A stretch of DNA of 17,772 nucleotides from Bacillota bacterium (GCA_017438085.1 JAFRWH010000343.1:1-17772), one strand, 5' to 3'. Positions 1-7,879 are shown, counted from the first letter of the stretch. Made by a program: numbers and translations. Notes: generated by a model not told the origin, from the letters alone.

Positions 1-348
1 GAAGGTGCCGTCCACGACCTCGACCTCGCCTGACCATTCGCCCTTAAAGCCCTTTACCTTGATCTTGGTTCCCGGGGTGAGCTTTGCAGCGTCAGCCTCT
101 GAGCAAGCCAGATTGTAGATGAAGTAGCCGCCGGTACCATCCTGCGCATATACATTGATGGTATCCTGCCACCAGGACTGGGTTGCCATTACATAGCATT
201 CGATGGTAACTTCGCTGTCTACAGCGGCATCCATATACTCCTTATAGCTCATGACTCCGGCGCTCTTCTTGTTAGGATCTTCGCTGCCGCAGGCTGCAAG
301 GCCAAGGAGCATTACAAATACTAATAAAAGTGCTGTGATTCTCTTCAT
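1..348 (-). CDS. Small lipoprotein with OB-fold-like domain (partial, C-terminus outside window)
   Basis: The reading frame opens with ATG at 348 and stays open for 116 codons to the window edge, so the C-terminus is missing. Residues 1-20 form a lipoprotein signal: MKR, a hydrophobic stretch, then LAAC with Cys20 as the predicted lipidated residue, so the protein should sit on the outer face of the membrane. The mature part begins with a polar linker (GSEDPNKKS). It continues into a beta-rich region with VTIECYV, a YFIYNL strand and a TPGTKIKVKG turn, which resembles the small OB-fold domains of some Firmicutes lipoproteins. That fold assignment is inference from the strand pattern. An AAAAGGA ribosome site precedes the start. 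The gene follows the sugar ABC operon by 80 bases and has its own promoter-like sequence, so a link to transport is possible but unproven. No catalytic motif is visible. Confidence 0.75.
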   Translation of the reverse strand, partial: MKRITALLLVFVMLLGLAACGSEDPNKKSAGVMSYKEYMDAAVDSEVTIECYVMATQSWWQDTINVYAQDGTGGYFIYNLACSEADAAKLTPGTKIKVKGFKGEWSGEVEVVDGTF

Positions 349-404
349 TTTTGTTTAGTCCTTTTTACTTATACTTATCTTCGAGAGATATAAATAACAA
401 TATA

Positions 405-432
405 ATTATAGTCCTTTCGCAGGAATAATCAA
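405..432 (-). promoter_or_regulatory. Predicted promoter for the downstream lipoprotein
   Basis: Read on the minus strand, TTGATT (427-432) and a perfect TATAAT (405-410) are separated by 16 bases. The -35 box includes the TGA stop of the solute-binding protein gene. Transcription would start near 398, giving a leader of about 50 bases. No hairpin terminator lies between the two genes, so read-through from the ABC operon is also possible. Confidence 0.5.
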
Positions 433-2021
433 GACTTCCTGCGAGCTTTGCTTCTGTCCCAAATCACATAGATACCTATAAGCACCCAGGCCGCGGCGAT
501 GCCGCCAAGAAGCAGCTTTGAGGTCTCCGGCAGGGGTCCGAGCTCCTTCTTTCCTGCGGTAGTCGAGCTCAGCTGATCCAGCCTGTAGAGGGAATTGACA
601 CTGCTGTACAGGCTGTCAAAGTAGGCATCGTCCACAGTCTGGCCGCGTCGCATGGACTTGCAGACATTTTCTATCATCTGCCCCGCCGCATCGCGCAGAG
701 AAGCCGAGCCGTTGAACACCGGCGTAGTAAAGGTGTTCGGAATATTGTCTAAAATAAGCCTTGTGGCATCCAGTTTGATACTGTACTCATCCGCATACTT
801 GCCCTCGCCGCTGAGATATGCCTCATAGTCCGGGTCCTGCTGGGCCTTGGTTGTGACAGGTACATAGCCCTCGGTCCTGGCGTAGGCTATCTGCACGTCA
901 TTCGTAAGCATGTACTGGGCGAAGAGCCAGGAGGCCAGCACCTCCTGAGGATCGCGCTTGTTGAAGATGCAGATGGAGGGGCCCTGGGAGATCATCACAG
1001 GATCTGATGTATCGAACTGAGGTATGGGTCTTACCACTGTCTCGAATTCCACTATCTTGTCCGCTGCGATATCGATGTTGGGAGCTTTGCTGCCCATCCA
1101 GGTGGCGCCGGCGGTGGAATCGACGGAAAATACGCTCTGGCCCGCATTCAGGAAATTGGCGGGGTAGCTGGAGATCTTGAATGTCGAGAATGCGCCGCTG
1201 CCCGCGTGCTTTGCTATCTCCTTCAGCAGTTCCTTAGTGGTGTCATTGAAGATCAGCACCGTACCGTCTTCCCTGCTGTAATCCGCGCCCTTCTGCCTCA
1301 GCTGCTGTATCATCATGTTGTCAGTGGACTTGTAGATGAAGGGGATCATCACGTTCTGACCGTTGAGGGCAAAGGACCCGTCCGGAGCTTTAGCCATGGC
1401 CGCTTCGGAGACCTCCCAGATCCAGTCCCAGGTGGCCACATCCGGTACCTCATAGCCCAGCTTCTCCACGAAAGTCTTGTTAATATACAGCGCCTCGCTG
1501 GAGCGCATATAGGGCATGGCGTACCAGTGCTCCCCTATCCTGCATTCCCCTATATACTGAGGCACGATCTGACCGAAGGAAGGTCCGTCAAAGCGAAGCT
1601 GAGAGCCCCCCAGGCCGTACTTTGCATCACTGAACACATCGTCCAGCGGCACGACCACGTTGGAGCCCGTCATATAGGTTGCGATGTGGTCCGGATAGGT
1701 TATGCACACGTTAGGTGTGGTATTGGTGGCGATGTTGGTTATTACATCGTTATAAATGCGGCCGTAATCGGTGTAAAGCCGCAGATTGACATTTACATTG
1801 GGGTAAAGCGCCTCAAAAGCCGCTATTGCAGCCTCGTAAATGCGGGTCTGGGCCACATTGGTATCGTTTTTCGCCCAGAAGGTGATCTCAAACTGCCTGG
1901 ATGTATCGAATTCCTCCGGCATCTCAAAGGGATCCAGCCCCTGAGTGCCGTGGCAGCCGGAGAAGAGCCCAAGAGCCAGCGCCGTCATAAGCAGAAGCGC
2001 CAGAGCATGCTTTTTCATCAT
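429..2021 (-). CDS. Sugar ABC transporter solute-binding lipoprotein with an extra C-terminal membrane helix
   Basis: This is an extracellular solute-binding protein of family 1 (MalE/UgpB type), expected to capture a carbohydrate for the two permeases encoded just upstream. The signal sequence ends in a lipobox, LFSGC, with Cys23 as the lipidation site. The mature part has the family pattern ITFWAKND near residue 45, then an alternating alpha/beta two-lobe body. At 530 residues it is longer than the usual 400-450. The extra length includes a C-terminal segment PETSK, a hydrophobic helix at about 503-521 and a basic tail (DRSKARRKS), which looks like a second membrane anchor. The start at 2021 overlaps the stop of the preceding permease gene as ATGA, and AGGAGG lies about nine bases upstream; a second ATG follows directly. 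It is the last gene of the transporter operon. The substrate cannot be read from sequence, though a sugar or oligosaccharide is likely. Confidence 0.88.
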   Translation of the reverse strand: MMKKHALALLLMTALALGLFSGCHGTQGLDPFEMPEEFDTSRQFEITFWAKNDTNVAQTRIYEAAIAAFEALYPNVNVNLRLYTDYGRIYNDVITNIATNTTPNVCITYPDHIATYMTGSNVVVPLDDVFSDAKYGLGGSQLRFDGPSFGQIVPQYIGECRIGEHWYAMPYMRSSEALYINKTFVEKLGYEVPDVATWDWIWEVSEAAMAKAPDGSFALNGQNVMIPFIYKSTDNMMIQQLRQKGADYSREDGTVLIFNDTTKELLKEIAKHAGSGAFSTFKISSYPANFLNAGQSVFSVDSTAGATWMGSKAPNIDIAADKIVEFETVVRPIPQFDTSDPVMISQGPSICIFNKRDPQEVLASWLFAQYMLTNDVQIAYARTEGYVPVTTKAQQDPDYEAYLSGEGKYADEYSIKLDATRLILDNIPNTFTTPVFNGSASLRDAAGQMIENVCKSMRRGQTVDDAYFDSLYSSVNSLYRLDQLSSTTAGKKELGPLPETSKLLLGGIAAAWVLIGIYVIWDRSKARRKS

Positions 2022-2881
2022 CCCTTGGTACCTCCTCTCGAAACGCCCTCCATTATCTTCTTGTGGAAGATCAGGAAGAGCACGATAAGCGGCAGAGAGA
2101 TGACTACCACCGCTGCCATCATCGCCGGGATGTTCTCGCGGCCGAAGCCGTTCTCCCTTATCTCCTGTATGCCGTTGGACACCAGGAAATAGGCAGAATC
2201 ATCGGTTATCAGCCTTGGCCACACATAGCTGTTCCAGCACTCGATGACCTTCAGGATGACCACCGTCACTATAGTGGGTTTGGTAATTGGTATCATTACC
2301 CTGGTCAGATATTTGAAATCCGAGCAGCCATCGATCTTTGCCGCTTTGTACAGGTCCTCAGGTATCTGCTCGAAGTTTTCCTTAAGCAGGTAGATGTAGA
2401 ACACCGAGGTGACCGATGGCAGTATCAGGCCAGTGAAGGTATTTCTCAGGCCCAGATTTGTAATAGTCACGAAATTGGTTATGATGACCAGCTCGTTTGG
2501 AATCATCATCAAAGCAAGAAAGCCGGTAAACAGCAGGTTTCTGCCCTTGAACTCCAGCCTGGAGAAGGCGAAAGCCGCCAGTACGATGACCACAAGCATA
2601 GCTGCCGTGGTCAGCACCGTGAAAACTATGGTATTTCCGAAGTATCTGGCCAGAGGCACCGCCGTGAATGCATCCAGATAGTTCTGAAGTGTGGGATTCG
2701 TGGCGTAAAACTTAGGCACATATTCGGAGTTGTAGGAGCTGTAGCTCTTTATTGAACTCAGCAGCATCCAGTAGAAGGGGAAAAGCACTATCAGAGCCCA
2801 GAGGCTCAGGAAAAAGTACTTAACGAAGCTCAGCACTTTTGCGCGGGTGCGGGCCGACTTTTCGATCTGTTTAAAATCCAT
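2018..2881 (-). CDS. Carbohydrate ABC transporter permease, MalG/UgpE-like
   Basis: This is an inner-membrane permease of the binding-protein-dependent transport family, 287 residues, the usual size for a MalG-type subunit. It has a cytoplasmic N-terminus rich in charge, a first helix around residues 20-42 (FFLSLWALIVLFPFYWML), and about six membrane segments in total. The EAA loop that contacts the ATPase is present as YKAAKIDGCS followed by MIPITKP, near residues 178-202. The typical MalG end, a short basic tail after the last helix (GVSRGGTKG), is also present. GGAGGGGG lies just upstream of the ATG at 2881. The gene starts 13 bases after the other permease gene and its stop overlaps the start of the binding-protein gene, so translation is probably coupled. 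It should form a heterodimer with the upstream permease. Confidence 0.93.
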   Translation of the reverse strand: MDFKQIEKSARTRAKVLSFVKYFFLSLWALIVLFPFYWMLLSSIKSYSSYNSEYVPKFYATNPTLQNYLDAFTAVPLARYFGNTIVFTVLTTAAMLVVIVLAAFAFSRLEFKGRNLLFTGFLALMMIPNELVIITNFVTITNLGLRNTFTGLILPSVTSVFYIYLLKENFEQIPEDLYKAAKIDGCSDFKYLTRVMIPITKPTIVTVVILKVIECWNSYVWPRLITDDSAYFLVSNGIQEIRENGFGRENIPAMMAAVVVISLPLIVLFLIFHKKIMEGVSRGGTKG

Positions 2882-2894
2882 ATAGTCCCCCTCC

Positions 2895-3782
2895 CTACAC
2901 CGGCTGCTTCTTCCGGATGAGCATGTTGATGGTAGTGATGGTCAGCACTATGGCGAAAAGTATAAGCGCCGCCGCGGAAGCAAAGCTGGGATAGCCGCCG
3001 GAATCACCATAGAGCATGTCATAGACATAGCCCACGATAGTATTCATGCCCGCAGCGTTCAGATTCACGCCAAACAGCGCCACAGCATCCGAATAGGCTT
3101 TGAAGGCGCCGATAAAGCCCGTTATCACCAGATAGAAGATCATGGGCGATATCATGGGCAGAGTTATGCGGGTAAATATCCTGAGCCTTGAGGTGCCGTC
3201 CACCCTGGCCGCATTGTAGTAATCCTGCGGCACAGAAGCCAGCGCACTGGTGAGAATCAGTATCTTGAAGGGCATTACTATCCACACCGTGTAGATGCAC
3301 AGGACCATCATCTTAGCCCAGTAGGGGCCGTCGATGAAGTCCACGCTTCTTCCGCCGAAAAATGTTATCAGAAGATTTATCAGGCCTTCAGAATAGGCGG
3401 TCTTCTTGAAAAGTATCATAAAGACCAGTCCCACCGCCAGGGTGTTGGTAACATAGGGCAGGAAGAATATGGTCTGGTAGAGTTCTTTCAGCTTTTTGAT
3501 TGAATTGAGGCCCAGGGAGATCAGCAGCGCCAGTCCTGTGGAGAGAGGCACAGTGATTATGACCAGTATAAAGGTGTTTTTTACCGCCTGCATAAAGTAG
3601 GGGTCCCGCAGCACATAGCGGTAATTGTAGAGCCCGGTGCCGAAGAACTGCTGGCTTGCAAAGTTATAGCCCTCTTCGAAGGAGTATACGAAAACGTCCA
3701 CCAGCGGGTAGACCATGAATACTCCAAGGAATGCTATGGCAGGCAGCAGGTACAGCCAGGGCTTGAGTTCGCTCTTCTTCAT
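2895..3782 (-). CDS. Carbohydrate ABC transporter permease, MalF/UgpA-like
   Basis: This is the partner permease of the importer, 295 residues with about six membrane helices. It starts with the sequence typical of UgpA/LacF-type subunits, a short basic N-terminus and then the helix WLYLLPAIAFLGVFMVYPL. The EAA loop reads YYNAARVDGTSRL with ITLPMISPM after it, near residues 189-213. There is no long periplasmic insertion like that of E. coli MalF, as expected for a Gram-positive type transporter. AAGGAGG sits seven to eight bases upstream of the ATG at 3782. It follows the ATPase gene by 11 bases and precedes the MalG-like gene by 13, which supports one transcript. Confidence 0.93.
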   Translation of the reverse strand: MKKSELKPWLYLLPAIAFLGVFMVYPLVDVFVYSFEEGYNFASQQFFGTGLYNYRYVLRDPYFMQAVKNTFILVIITVPLSTGLALLISLGLNSIKKLKELYQTIFFLPYVTNTLAVGLVFMILFKKTAYSEGLINLLITFFGGRSVDFIDGPYWAKMMVLCIYTVWIVMPFKILILTSALASVPQDYYNAARVDGTSRLRIFTRITLPMISPMIFYLVITGFIGAFKAYSDAVALFGVNLNAAGMNTIVGYVYDMLYGDSGGYPSFASAAALILFAIVLTITTINMLIRKKQPV

Positions 3783-3793
3783 GGGAGCCTCCT

Positions 3794-4906
3794 TCAGGAC
3801 AGGGTGCAGTATATGCGCTGCTCGTCGTCCTTGCCGAAGAGGAAGGTCTTATAGGGCTTGAAGCCGAAGCTTACGATATGGCCATTCACCTGCTCCACAC
3901 GCTGACGGTCCTCCACGCTTACTATAGCGCGGATATCGGTCCCGGGGTCCGAGCTGTGATTGAACACCAGACTGGTATCGCGGCCCATCACCTCTATGTT
4001 TCTGAGGCTGCACCTGAAGGGGCCGTCCTCCATGAATATGAAACCCTCCGGACGGACTGCCGCATAAACCTCCTCGTCCTCTGCGCCGTCCACCCTTAGG
4101 ACCTTGTCCTCCCCTATCCAGAGCCAGCCGTTTTCGATATTGCCCTCGAACACATTGATCGCCGGCGTGCCCAGGAATCTGGCCACGAAAAGATTCTCCG
4201 GCTGATCGTATACATCCTGAGGTCTTCCCACCTGCTGGATGACGCCCGCCTTCATGACTATTATATAGTCAGAGATGCTCATGGCTTCCTCCTGGTCGTG
4301 GGTGACGAAGATGGTGGTGATTCCGGTCTTCTGCTGTATGCGGCGTATCTCCTCCCGGGTCTGGAGCCTTAGCCTTGCGTCCAGATTGGACAGAGGCTCG
4401 TCAAGCAGCAGCACGCTTGGGGTCTTGACCAGCGCTCTTGCTATTGCAACCCTCTGCTGCTGACCGCCAGACATTTCGCTGGGCTTTCTGTCCATCAGCT
4501 CGTCTATCTGCACCAGCTTAGCAGCCTCAAGAGCCTTTTCTTCCATGGCCTGACGGCTCATCTTCTTGTCGCCCTTCAGGTTCTCCAGCGGGAACATTAT
4601 ATTCTGACGCACCGTAAGGTGTGGATACAGAGCATAATTCTGAAATACCAGACCCACTCCGCGGTTTTCGGGCGGCAGCTGGGTGACATCATCATCGCCG
4701 AAATATATGTGCCCCTCGGTAGGCTGCTCCAGGCCGCAGATCAGATTCAGCGTGGTGCTCTTTCCGCAGCCGGAAGGCCCCAGCAGGCCAATAAGCTTTC
4801 CGTCGGGGATCTCGATATTGAAATTGTTGACCGCAATGACCTCGCTCTTGTCCTTCTTGTTGCGGCTGGGATATTTTTTCGTAAGGTTTTCAAGTACTAC
4901 CTTCAT
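3794..4906 (-). CDS. Sugar ABC transporter ATPase, MsmK/UgpC/MalK-like
   Basis: This is the cytoplasmic energy-coupling subunit of the importer, about 370 residues. Numbered from the chosen start, the Walker A motif GPSGCGKST is at 43-51, the signature SGGQQ at 146-150, the Walker B end LLLDE at 166-170 with the D-loop just after, and the switch histidine in FVTHD at 205. A C-terminal TOBE/OB-type regulatory domain follows (YAAVRPEG onwards), as in MalK/UgpC proteins. The open frame extends 20 codons upstream to 4966, but the start at 4906 is preferred. It begins MKVVLENLTKKYPS, as in the family, and has AGAGAGG a few bases upstream. The earlier ATG lies almost on the predicted transcription start. 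Unusually the ATPase gene is first in the operon, and it is dedicated to this importer rather than shared. Confidence 0.94.
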   Translation of the reverse strand: MKVVLENLTKKYPSRNKKDKSEVIAVNNFNIEIPDGKLIGLLGPSGCGKSTTLNLICGLEQPTEGHIYFGDDDVTQLPPENRGVGLVFQNYALYPHLTVRQNIMFPLENLKGDKKMSRQAMEEKALEAAKLVQIDELMDRKPSEMSGGQQQRVAIARALVKTPSVLLLDEPLSNLDARLRLQTREEIRRIQQKTGITTIFVTHDQEEAMSISDYIIVMKAGVIQQVGRPQDVYDQPENLFVARFLGTPAINVFEGNIENGWLWIGEDKVLRVDGAEDEEVYAAVRPEGFIFMEDGPFRCSLRNIEVMGRDTSLVFNHSSDPGTDIRAIVSVEDRQRVEQVNGHIVSFGFKPYKTFLFGKDDEQRIYCTLS

Positions 4907-4967
4907 AGTGCCTCTCTTCCCGGAGCGCATGCTGCAGACCCGATAAAATGTCGAAGCCGGCTCCATT

Positions 4968-4997
4968 TATATAAATTTTAGTACAGCCCTGTGTCAA
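4968..4997 (-). promoter_or_regulatory. Promoter of the sugar ABC transporter operon
   Basis: On the minus strand a perfect TTGACA (4992-4997) is followed after 18 bases by TATATA (4968-4973); TTATAT with a 17-base spacer is an equivalent reading. Transcription should begin near 4960, giving a leader of about 55 bases before the ATPase start at 4906. An AGCCGGCT palindrome (near 4955-4962) lies at the expected transcription start and could be an operator. No repressor gene is present in the window. Confidence 0.65.
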
Positions 4998-5019
4998 AAT
5001 CAACAACTCATAAAACCGC

Positions 5020-5050
5020 AAAAAACAAAACATGCCGCGCCCGCAGCATG
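5020..5050 (-). terminator. Rho-independent terminator of the pilus operon
   Basis: A hairpin at 5031-5050 has arms CATGC and GCATG, extended inwards by a G-U pair and two G-C pairs, with a four-base loop. On the minus strand it is followed by a T-rich run, TTTTGTTTTTT (5020-5030). It lies about 30 bases past the stop of the second sortase and shortly before the ABC operon promoter, so it separates the two transcription units. Confidence 0.75.
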
Positions 5051-5079
5051 CTTATGCTTTTATAATTCTGATATGTTTT

Positions 5080-5715
5080 CTATTCGGTCCTTACACATCT
5101 GACGGCGACCCTTGCCTGTCCTCCTGTGGTGCAGGTAAAAAGGGTCATATCCCAGTCGGCGCCGGCGTCTATCATGTAATCGATATCGGTGGGCTCGACT
5201 ATCTCCACATTGCTGACGATGTATTTATACCTTTCCCCGGTGACTGTAATAAAGACCACATCCGCGCCGGATGCAACTCTTCTCAACGGTCCGAAGTGCT
5301 TATCGTAATTGTGGGCAAGGATCACAAAATCTCCGTTCTTATATGAGCCCGAATACCTGCAGGGAGAGCGCTTGAGGCTGTCATAGTCCCAGTTTTCCCG
5401 CACCGGAAGCGAAAGCTCCAGAGAGGGGAGCTCCAGTATGCCGAGATACCTGGAATCGTCGATCTTAGCAACCTCCATGGGCAGATACTCACTGGGTATG
5501 ACATTGGCCACCTCCTCCACAAGAGGCTCCGCGGCTACCGCATTTCCTTCGTTTATTGCTTCTGCCAGCTCATTTCTGATGGTCAGGGAGGCCTGGCCGG
5601 CTCTGGATGACTCCATCCTGTTGTGATACAGCAGGCCGACCGCCGCAAAAATCAGTATAAGGCCGACTGCCATCAACGCATTGCCGATGTTTTTGCGCAT
5701 ATTGCTTCTACTCAT
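5080..5715 (-). CDS. Sortase, non-class-C type, probable wall-anchoring partner in the pilus locus
   Basis: This is a transpeptidase of the sortase family, 211 residues from the chosen start. An N-terminal membrane helix (LMAVGLILIFAAVGLLY, about 14-30) leads to the catalytic fold. The triad is visible: His135 in LAHN, Cys195 in TLFTC, and Arg202 or Arg206 in ARVAVRCVR. It lacks the C-terminal membrane helix of class C pilus sortases. Motifs such as SPCRYSGSY before the His strand are seen in many clostridial sortases of uncertain class. The start at 5715 (MSRSN) overlaps the end of the upstream LPXTG gene by eight bases and has GGAAGAG upstream; an in-frame ATG at 5700 is a weaker alternative. 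As last gene of the locus it most likely attaches the finished pilus, or the LPQTG protein, to peptidoglycan. The substrate assignment is inference. Confidence 0.85.
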   Translation of the reverse strand: MSRSNMRKNIGNALMAVGLILIFAAVGLLYHNRMESSRAGQASLTIRNELAEAINEGNAVAAEPLVEEVANVIPSEYLPMEVAKIDDSRYLGILELPSLELSLPVRENWDYDSLKRSPCRYSGSYKNGDFVILAHNYDKHFGPLRRVASGADVVFITVTGERYKYIVSNVEIVEPTDIDYMIDAGADWDMTLFTCTTGGQARVAVRCVRTE

Positions 5716-7003
5716 CTTTACAGCTCTTCCTGATGACAAGGCCGCTGAGGAAAAATGCACCGCCAAGCAGCGCCATCAGCCATACCAGCCACCAGAGCTG
5801 GCCTGTCTGAGGCAGATTTGCAAGAGGAGTATCATCGTCATCGATGTCTTCTTCTCCTGAATCGTCACCTCCGGTTCCGCCGCCTATTCCGCTGCCGGTA
5901 GGGGGCACATCAATCCCGCTCTCAGTGGGGGGCAGGTCGATTCCGCCGCCGGTAGCAGGGTCTTCTATTCCTCCGCCGGTAGTAGGATCGACTGTCTCTC
6001 CGCCGCCTGCCGGGTCATCAGTTTCACCGCCGCCTATAGGATCTTCATTCCCGCTGCCATTATAGATATTGGTTATAACGATCTCATCCACCGGCTGGTT
6101 GAATATATCGTACCTTATGCTGTCGGCTTTCAGATGGCCTTCTGCGTCCAGGCTTATGGTAACCACAATATAGAATTTATTGCTGTCGTATTCATAGTCA
6201 GGATTTGTCCCCGGGATCTCTTCCAGCGTGTAGCGGTAGGTCTTGCCCACATGCTCGGGTCCGTATTCCATGATGCCGAACTCCACTTCGCCTCCGCCCA
6301 GCCTTGTCATAGTGGCGGATCCGTCGGTTGCATCGGTCACGAAGGGCATGGGATAGTCCGGCTTTTCAGGCGTCATTTTGAAAGTGAAAAGCTCGTCAGC
6401 CGCCGGAGCAACCCCTCCCGAAAGCTCTATTCTCTTGCGGATGGGAGGATCGACGTATACTTTTTCTATTTTTTCAGAAGGCTTGACCCAGACGCTGACA
6501 TCATAGCTCAGAGAGCCTGGCCCTGCCTGAGGCAGCATTATAACTACCGGAAGCAGCTCCTCATAGCCAGCCGCGGACCGGGGCTGCGTAAGCAGGTACA
6601 GTCCTGCGGGAAGGCCTCTGAAGCTAACAACTGCCGAAGATCCAATGTCCTTTCTGACTGCAGAGGAAGACTCCGGGTCTGCAGTTCCGGACAGATCCGA
6701 TGCAAAAGAAGCGAGGTCGGAAAGATCGGAATCGGAAACTTTTTCACCGGAACCGAAATCTCCGGTATAGAAAAATGCAGGACTGCCGCCGTCGTCCTTC
6801 AGCAACGCCACAGTGTGCAGCGCAAGACTGCCTCCCGGAACGAGATCGCCATCGGAGGTCCTGACAGTGACAGTTATCTTGCAGCTTTTGTCGTAGTCAG
6901 GGGTCATGGCTCCATAGGGACTGGCAGCGAAGGCTGTATGTGCTAAGGAAAGCAGCAGAATGACTGCGAATAATATGCCGGATCTTTTTATTGATCTTTT
7001 CAT
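5708..7003 (-). CDS. LPXTG pilus protein (minor/basal pilin) with FctA-like isopeptide domain and stalk repeats
   Basis: This is a secreted, wall-anchored protein of 431 residues. The signal peptide is about 1-26 (cleavage near HTAFA). An N-terminal SpaA-like domain has GLPAGLYLLTQ and, near 170, VWVKPSEK, a degenerate pilin-motif-like site. It is followed by a domain resembling the streptococcal pilin isopeptide-linkage (FctA) family, including FTFKMTP and YRYTLEE, where Lys and Glu could form an internal bond. Next come six nine-residue Pro/Gly repeats, an acidic stretch (EEDIDDDD), LPQTG at 397-401, a hydrophobic helix and the tail RKSCKDE. The start at 7003 has AAAGGAGG seven bases upstream. 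An ATG at 7021 overlaps the sortase stop, but that ribosome site would then lie inside the gene. Sitting between two sortase genes, it is probably the minor or basal pilin; a tip role is possible. Confidence 0.85.
   Translation of the reverse strand: MKRSIKRSGILFAVILLLSLAHTAFAASPYGAMTPDYDKSCKITVTVRTSDGDLVPGGSLALHTVALLKDDGGSPAFFYTGDFGSGEKVSDSDLSDLASFASDLSGTADPESSSAVRKDIGSSAVVSFRGLPAGLYLLTQPRSAAGYEELLPVVIMLPQAGPGSLSYDVSVWVKPSEKIEKVYVDPPIRKRIELSGGVAPAADELFTFKMTPEKPDYPMPFVTDATDGSATMTRLGGGEVEFGIMEYGPEHVGKTYRYTLEEIPGTNPDYEYDSNKFYIVVTISLDAEGHLKADSIRYDIFNQPVDEIVITNIYNGSGNEDPIGGGETDDPAGGGETVDPTTGGGIEDPATGGGIDLPPTESGIDVPPTGSGIGGGTGGDDSGEEDIDDDDTPLANLPQTGQLWWLVWLMALLGGAFFLSGLVIRKSCKDE
5885..6046 (-). 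repeat. Six in-frame 27-bp repeats encoding a nine-residue Pro/Gly-rich stalk
   Basis: Six consecutive nine-residue units lie inside the LPQTG protein: EDPIGGGET, DDPAGGGET, VDPTTGGGI, EDPATGGGI, DLPPTESGI and DVPPTGSGI. The period is exactly 27 bases, without gaps. The first four units keep a DP..GGG core, and the last two have drifted to PPT..SGI. Such wall-spanning linkers hold the folded domains away from the peptidoglycan. The tandem arrangement should allow copy-number change. Confidence 0.85.
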
Positions 7004-7017
7004 TTGTCTGCCTCCTT

Positions 7018-7833
7018 TCATCTTCTTTTTCTTCCTGATGTGGCAAATGTAAATATGACCAGCATCAGCAGCACGGGGATAGCAAGAAACGGCGCTATAA
7101 AGCGCGGCTCCAATTGAATGGCATCGGCTGTCACCTTGGCCGGTCCCTGGGCATTCTGTATCCTGTGAGCCCTCACCAGCAGCCTGTGGGTATTGATGCC
7201 GTAAGGCGTGCAGGTCAGCAGCGTGCATAGATCCCTGCCCTCTTCAATGTTTACGGCGTCCACCTCTGCAGGCAGCACCACCAGTATCTGATCCACCTCG
7301 TAGGTCAGGGTCTCGTTAAGTATGTTGAGGGTGAAGGTATCGCCCATGCTCAGCTTGTCAAGATCTGAAAACAGCCTGGCGCTGGGCAGCCCTCTGTGAC
7401 CGGAAAGTACGCAATGACTGCTGCTGCCGCCCACCGGAAGGGACGTGCCCTCCAGATGCCCTATGCTGGTCTGGAGCACCGAGGCTCCGGTACCGTGATA
7501 TATGGGCAGTGTTATCTTTATCTTCGGGATATCTATGTATCCCATGTTTCCGGTCCTGTCGACATTGAGCTCGCTGTCGTAAAGCTCCCGCTCGCTGTCC
7601 TCCAGCACCCACTTTACCCCGGTCTCAGCCAGCCGGGAATTGTATTCCAGAGCCGAATCTATGATGGACTGGTACTCGCTGTTGTCCATGGATGAGATGT
7701 TCTGCGCATAGTTCAGTATGGCGCGGCTCTGATGGAAGGAATTCCAGTAGTCGCTTACGCTGGGGTAAAGCAGCAGCGACAGTCCTATGATGAAAAGCGC
7801 TGTCAGTATTATTGTCGAAGCTTTGCCTTTCAT
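7018..7833 (-). CDS. Class C sortase (pilin polymerase)
   Basis: This is a pilus-assembly sortase, 271 residues, that should join major pilin subunits through an isopeptide bond between the LPATG threonine and a pilin lysine. It has the class C layout: an N-terminal membrane helix (8-24), a coiled stretch, the GYIDIPKIKITLPIYHG strand pair, and a second membrane helix at 246-266 followed by a basic tail (GRKRR). The catalytic residues are His146 in SGHRG, Cys208 in TLLTCTPYG and Arg217 in NTHRLLVR. The classical DP(F/W) lid motif is not seen; the equivalent stretch reads SELNVDRTGNMG. AAGGG precedes the ATG at 7833. It lies between the two LPXTG genes, downstream of a strong hairpin, and its stop is 15 bases from the next start, which implies coupled expression. 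Confidence 0.93.
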   Translation of the reverse strand: MKGKASTIILTALFIIGLSLLLYPSVSDYWNSFHQSRAILNYAQNISSMDNSEYQSIIDSALEYNSRLAETGVKWVLEDSERELYDSELNVDRTGNMGYIDIPKIKITLPIYHGTGASVLQTSIGHLEGTSLPVGGSSSHCVLSGHRGLPSARLFSDLDKLSMGDTFTLNILNETLTYEVDQILVVLPAEVDAVNIEEGRDLCTLLTCTPYGINTHRLLVRAHRIQNAQGPAKVTADAIQLEPRFIAPFLAIPVLLMLVIFTFATSGRKRR

Positions 7834-7879
7834 CTTTTTACCCTTAATGCATTACAGCATTTATGTATTAATTAAGGAC

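Noticed and set aside
1206..2192. 328-codon open frame on the plus strand
   Set aside because: It lies opposite the solute-binding protein gene, has no family-like motif or ribosome site, and its composition is that of a complementary strand reading.
5885..6046. Regular 27-bp repeats as a possible CRISPR array
   Set aside because: The units are contiguous, coding and in frame, with no spacers.
5844..6065. Plus-strand frame rich in Pro and Ser that looks like a repeat protein
   Set aside because: It is the antisense reading of the 27-bp stalk repeats of the LPQTG protein, which has a signal peptide, sorting signal and ribosome site on the other strand.
6134..6946. 270-codon open frame on the plus strand
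   Set aside because: It is antisense to the LPQTG protein and shows no recognisable domain or start signal.
7019..7021. ATG overlapping the class C sortase stop as start of the LPQTG protein
   Set aside because: Its first codons contain the AAAGGAGG ribosome site of the ATG at 7003, which also gives a normal signal peptide start.
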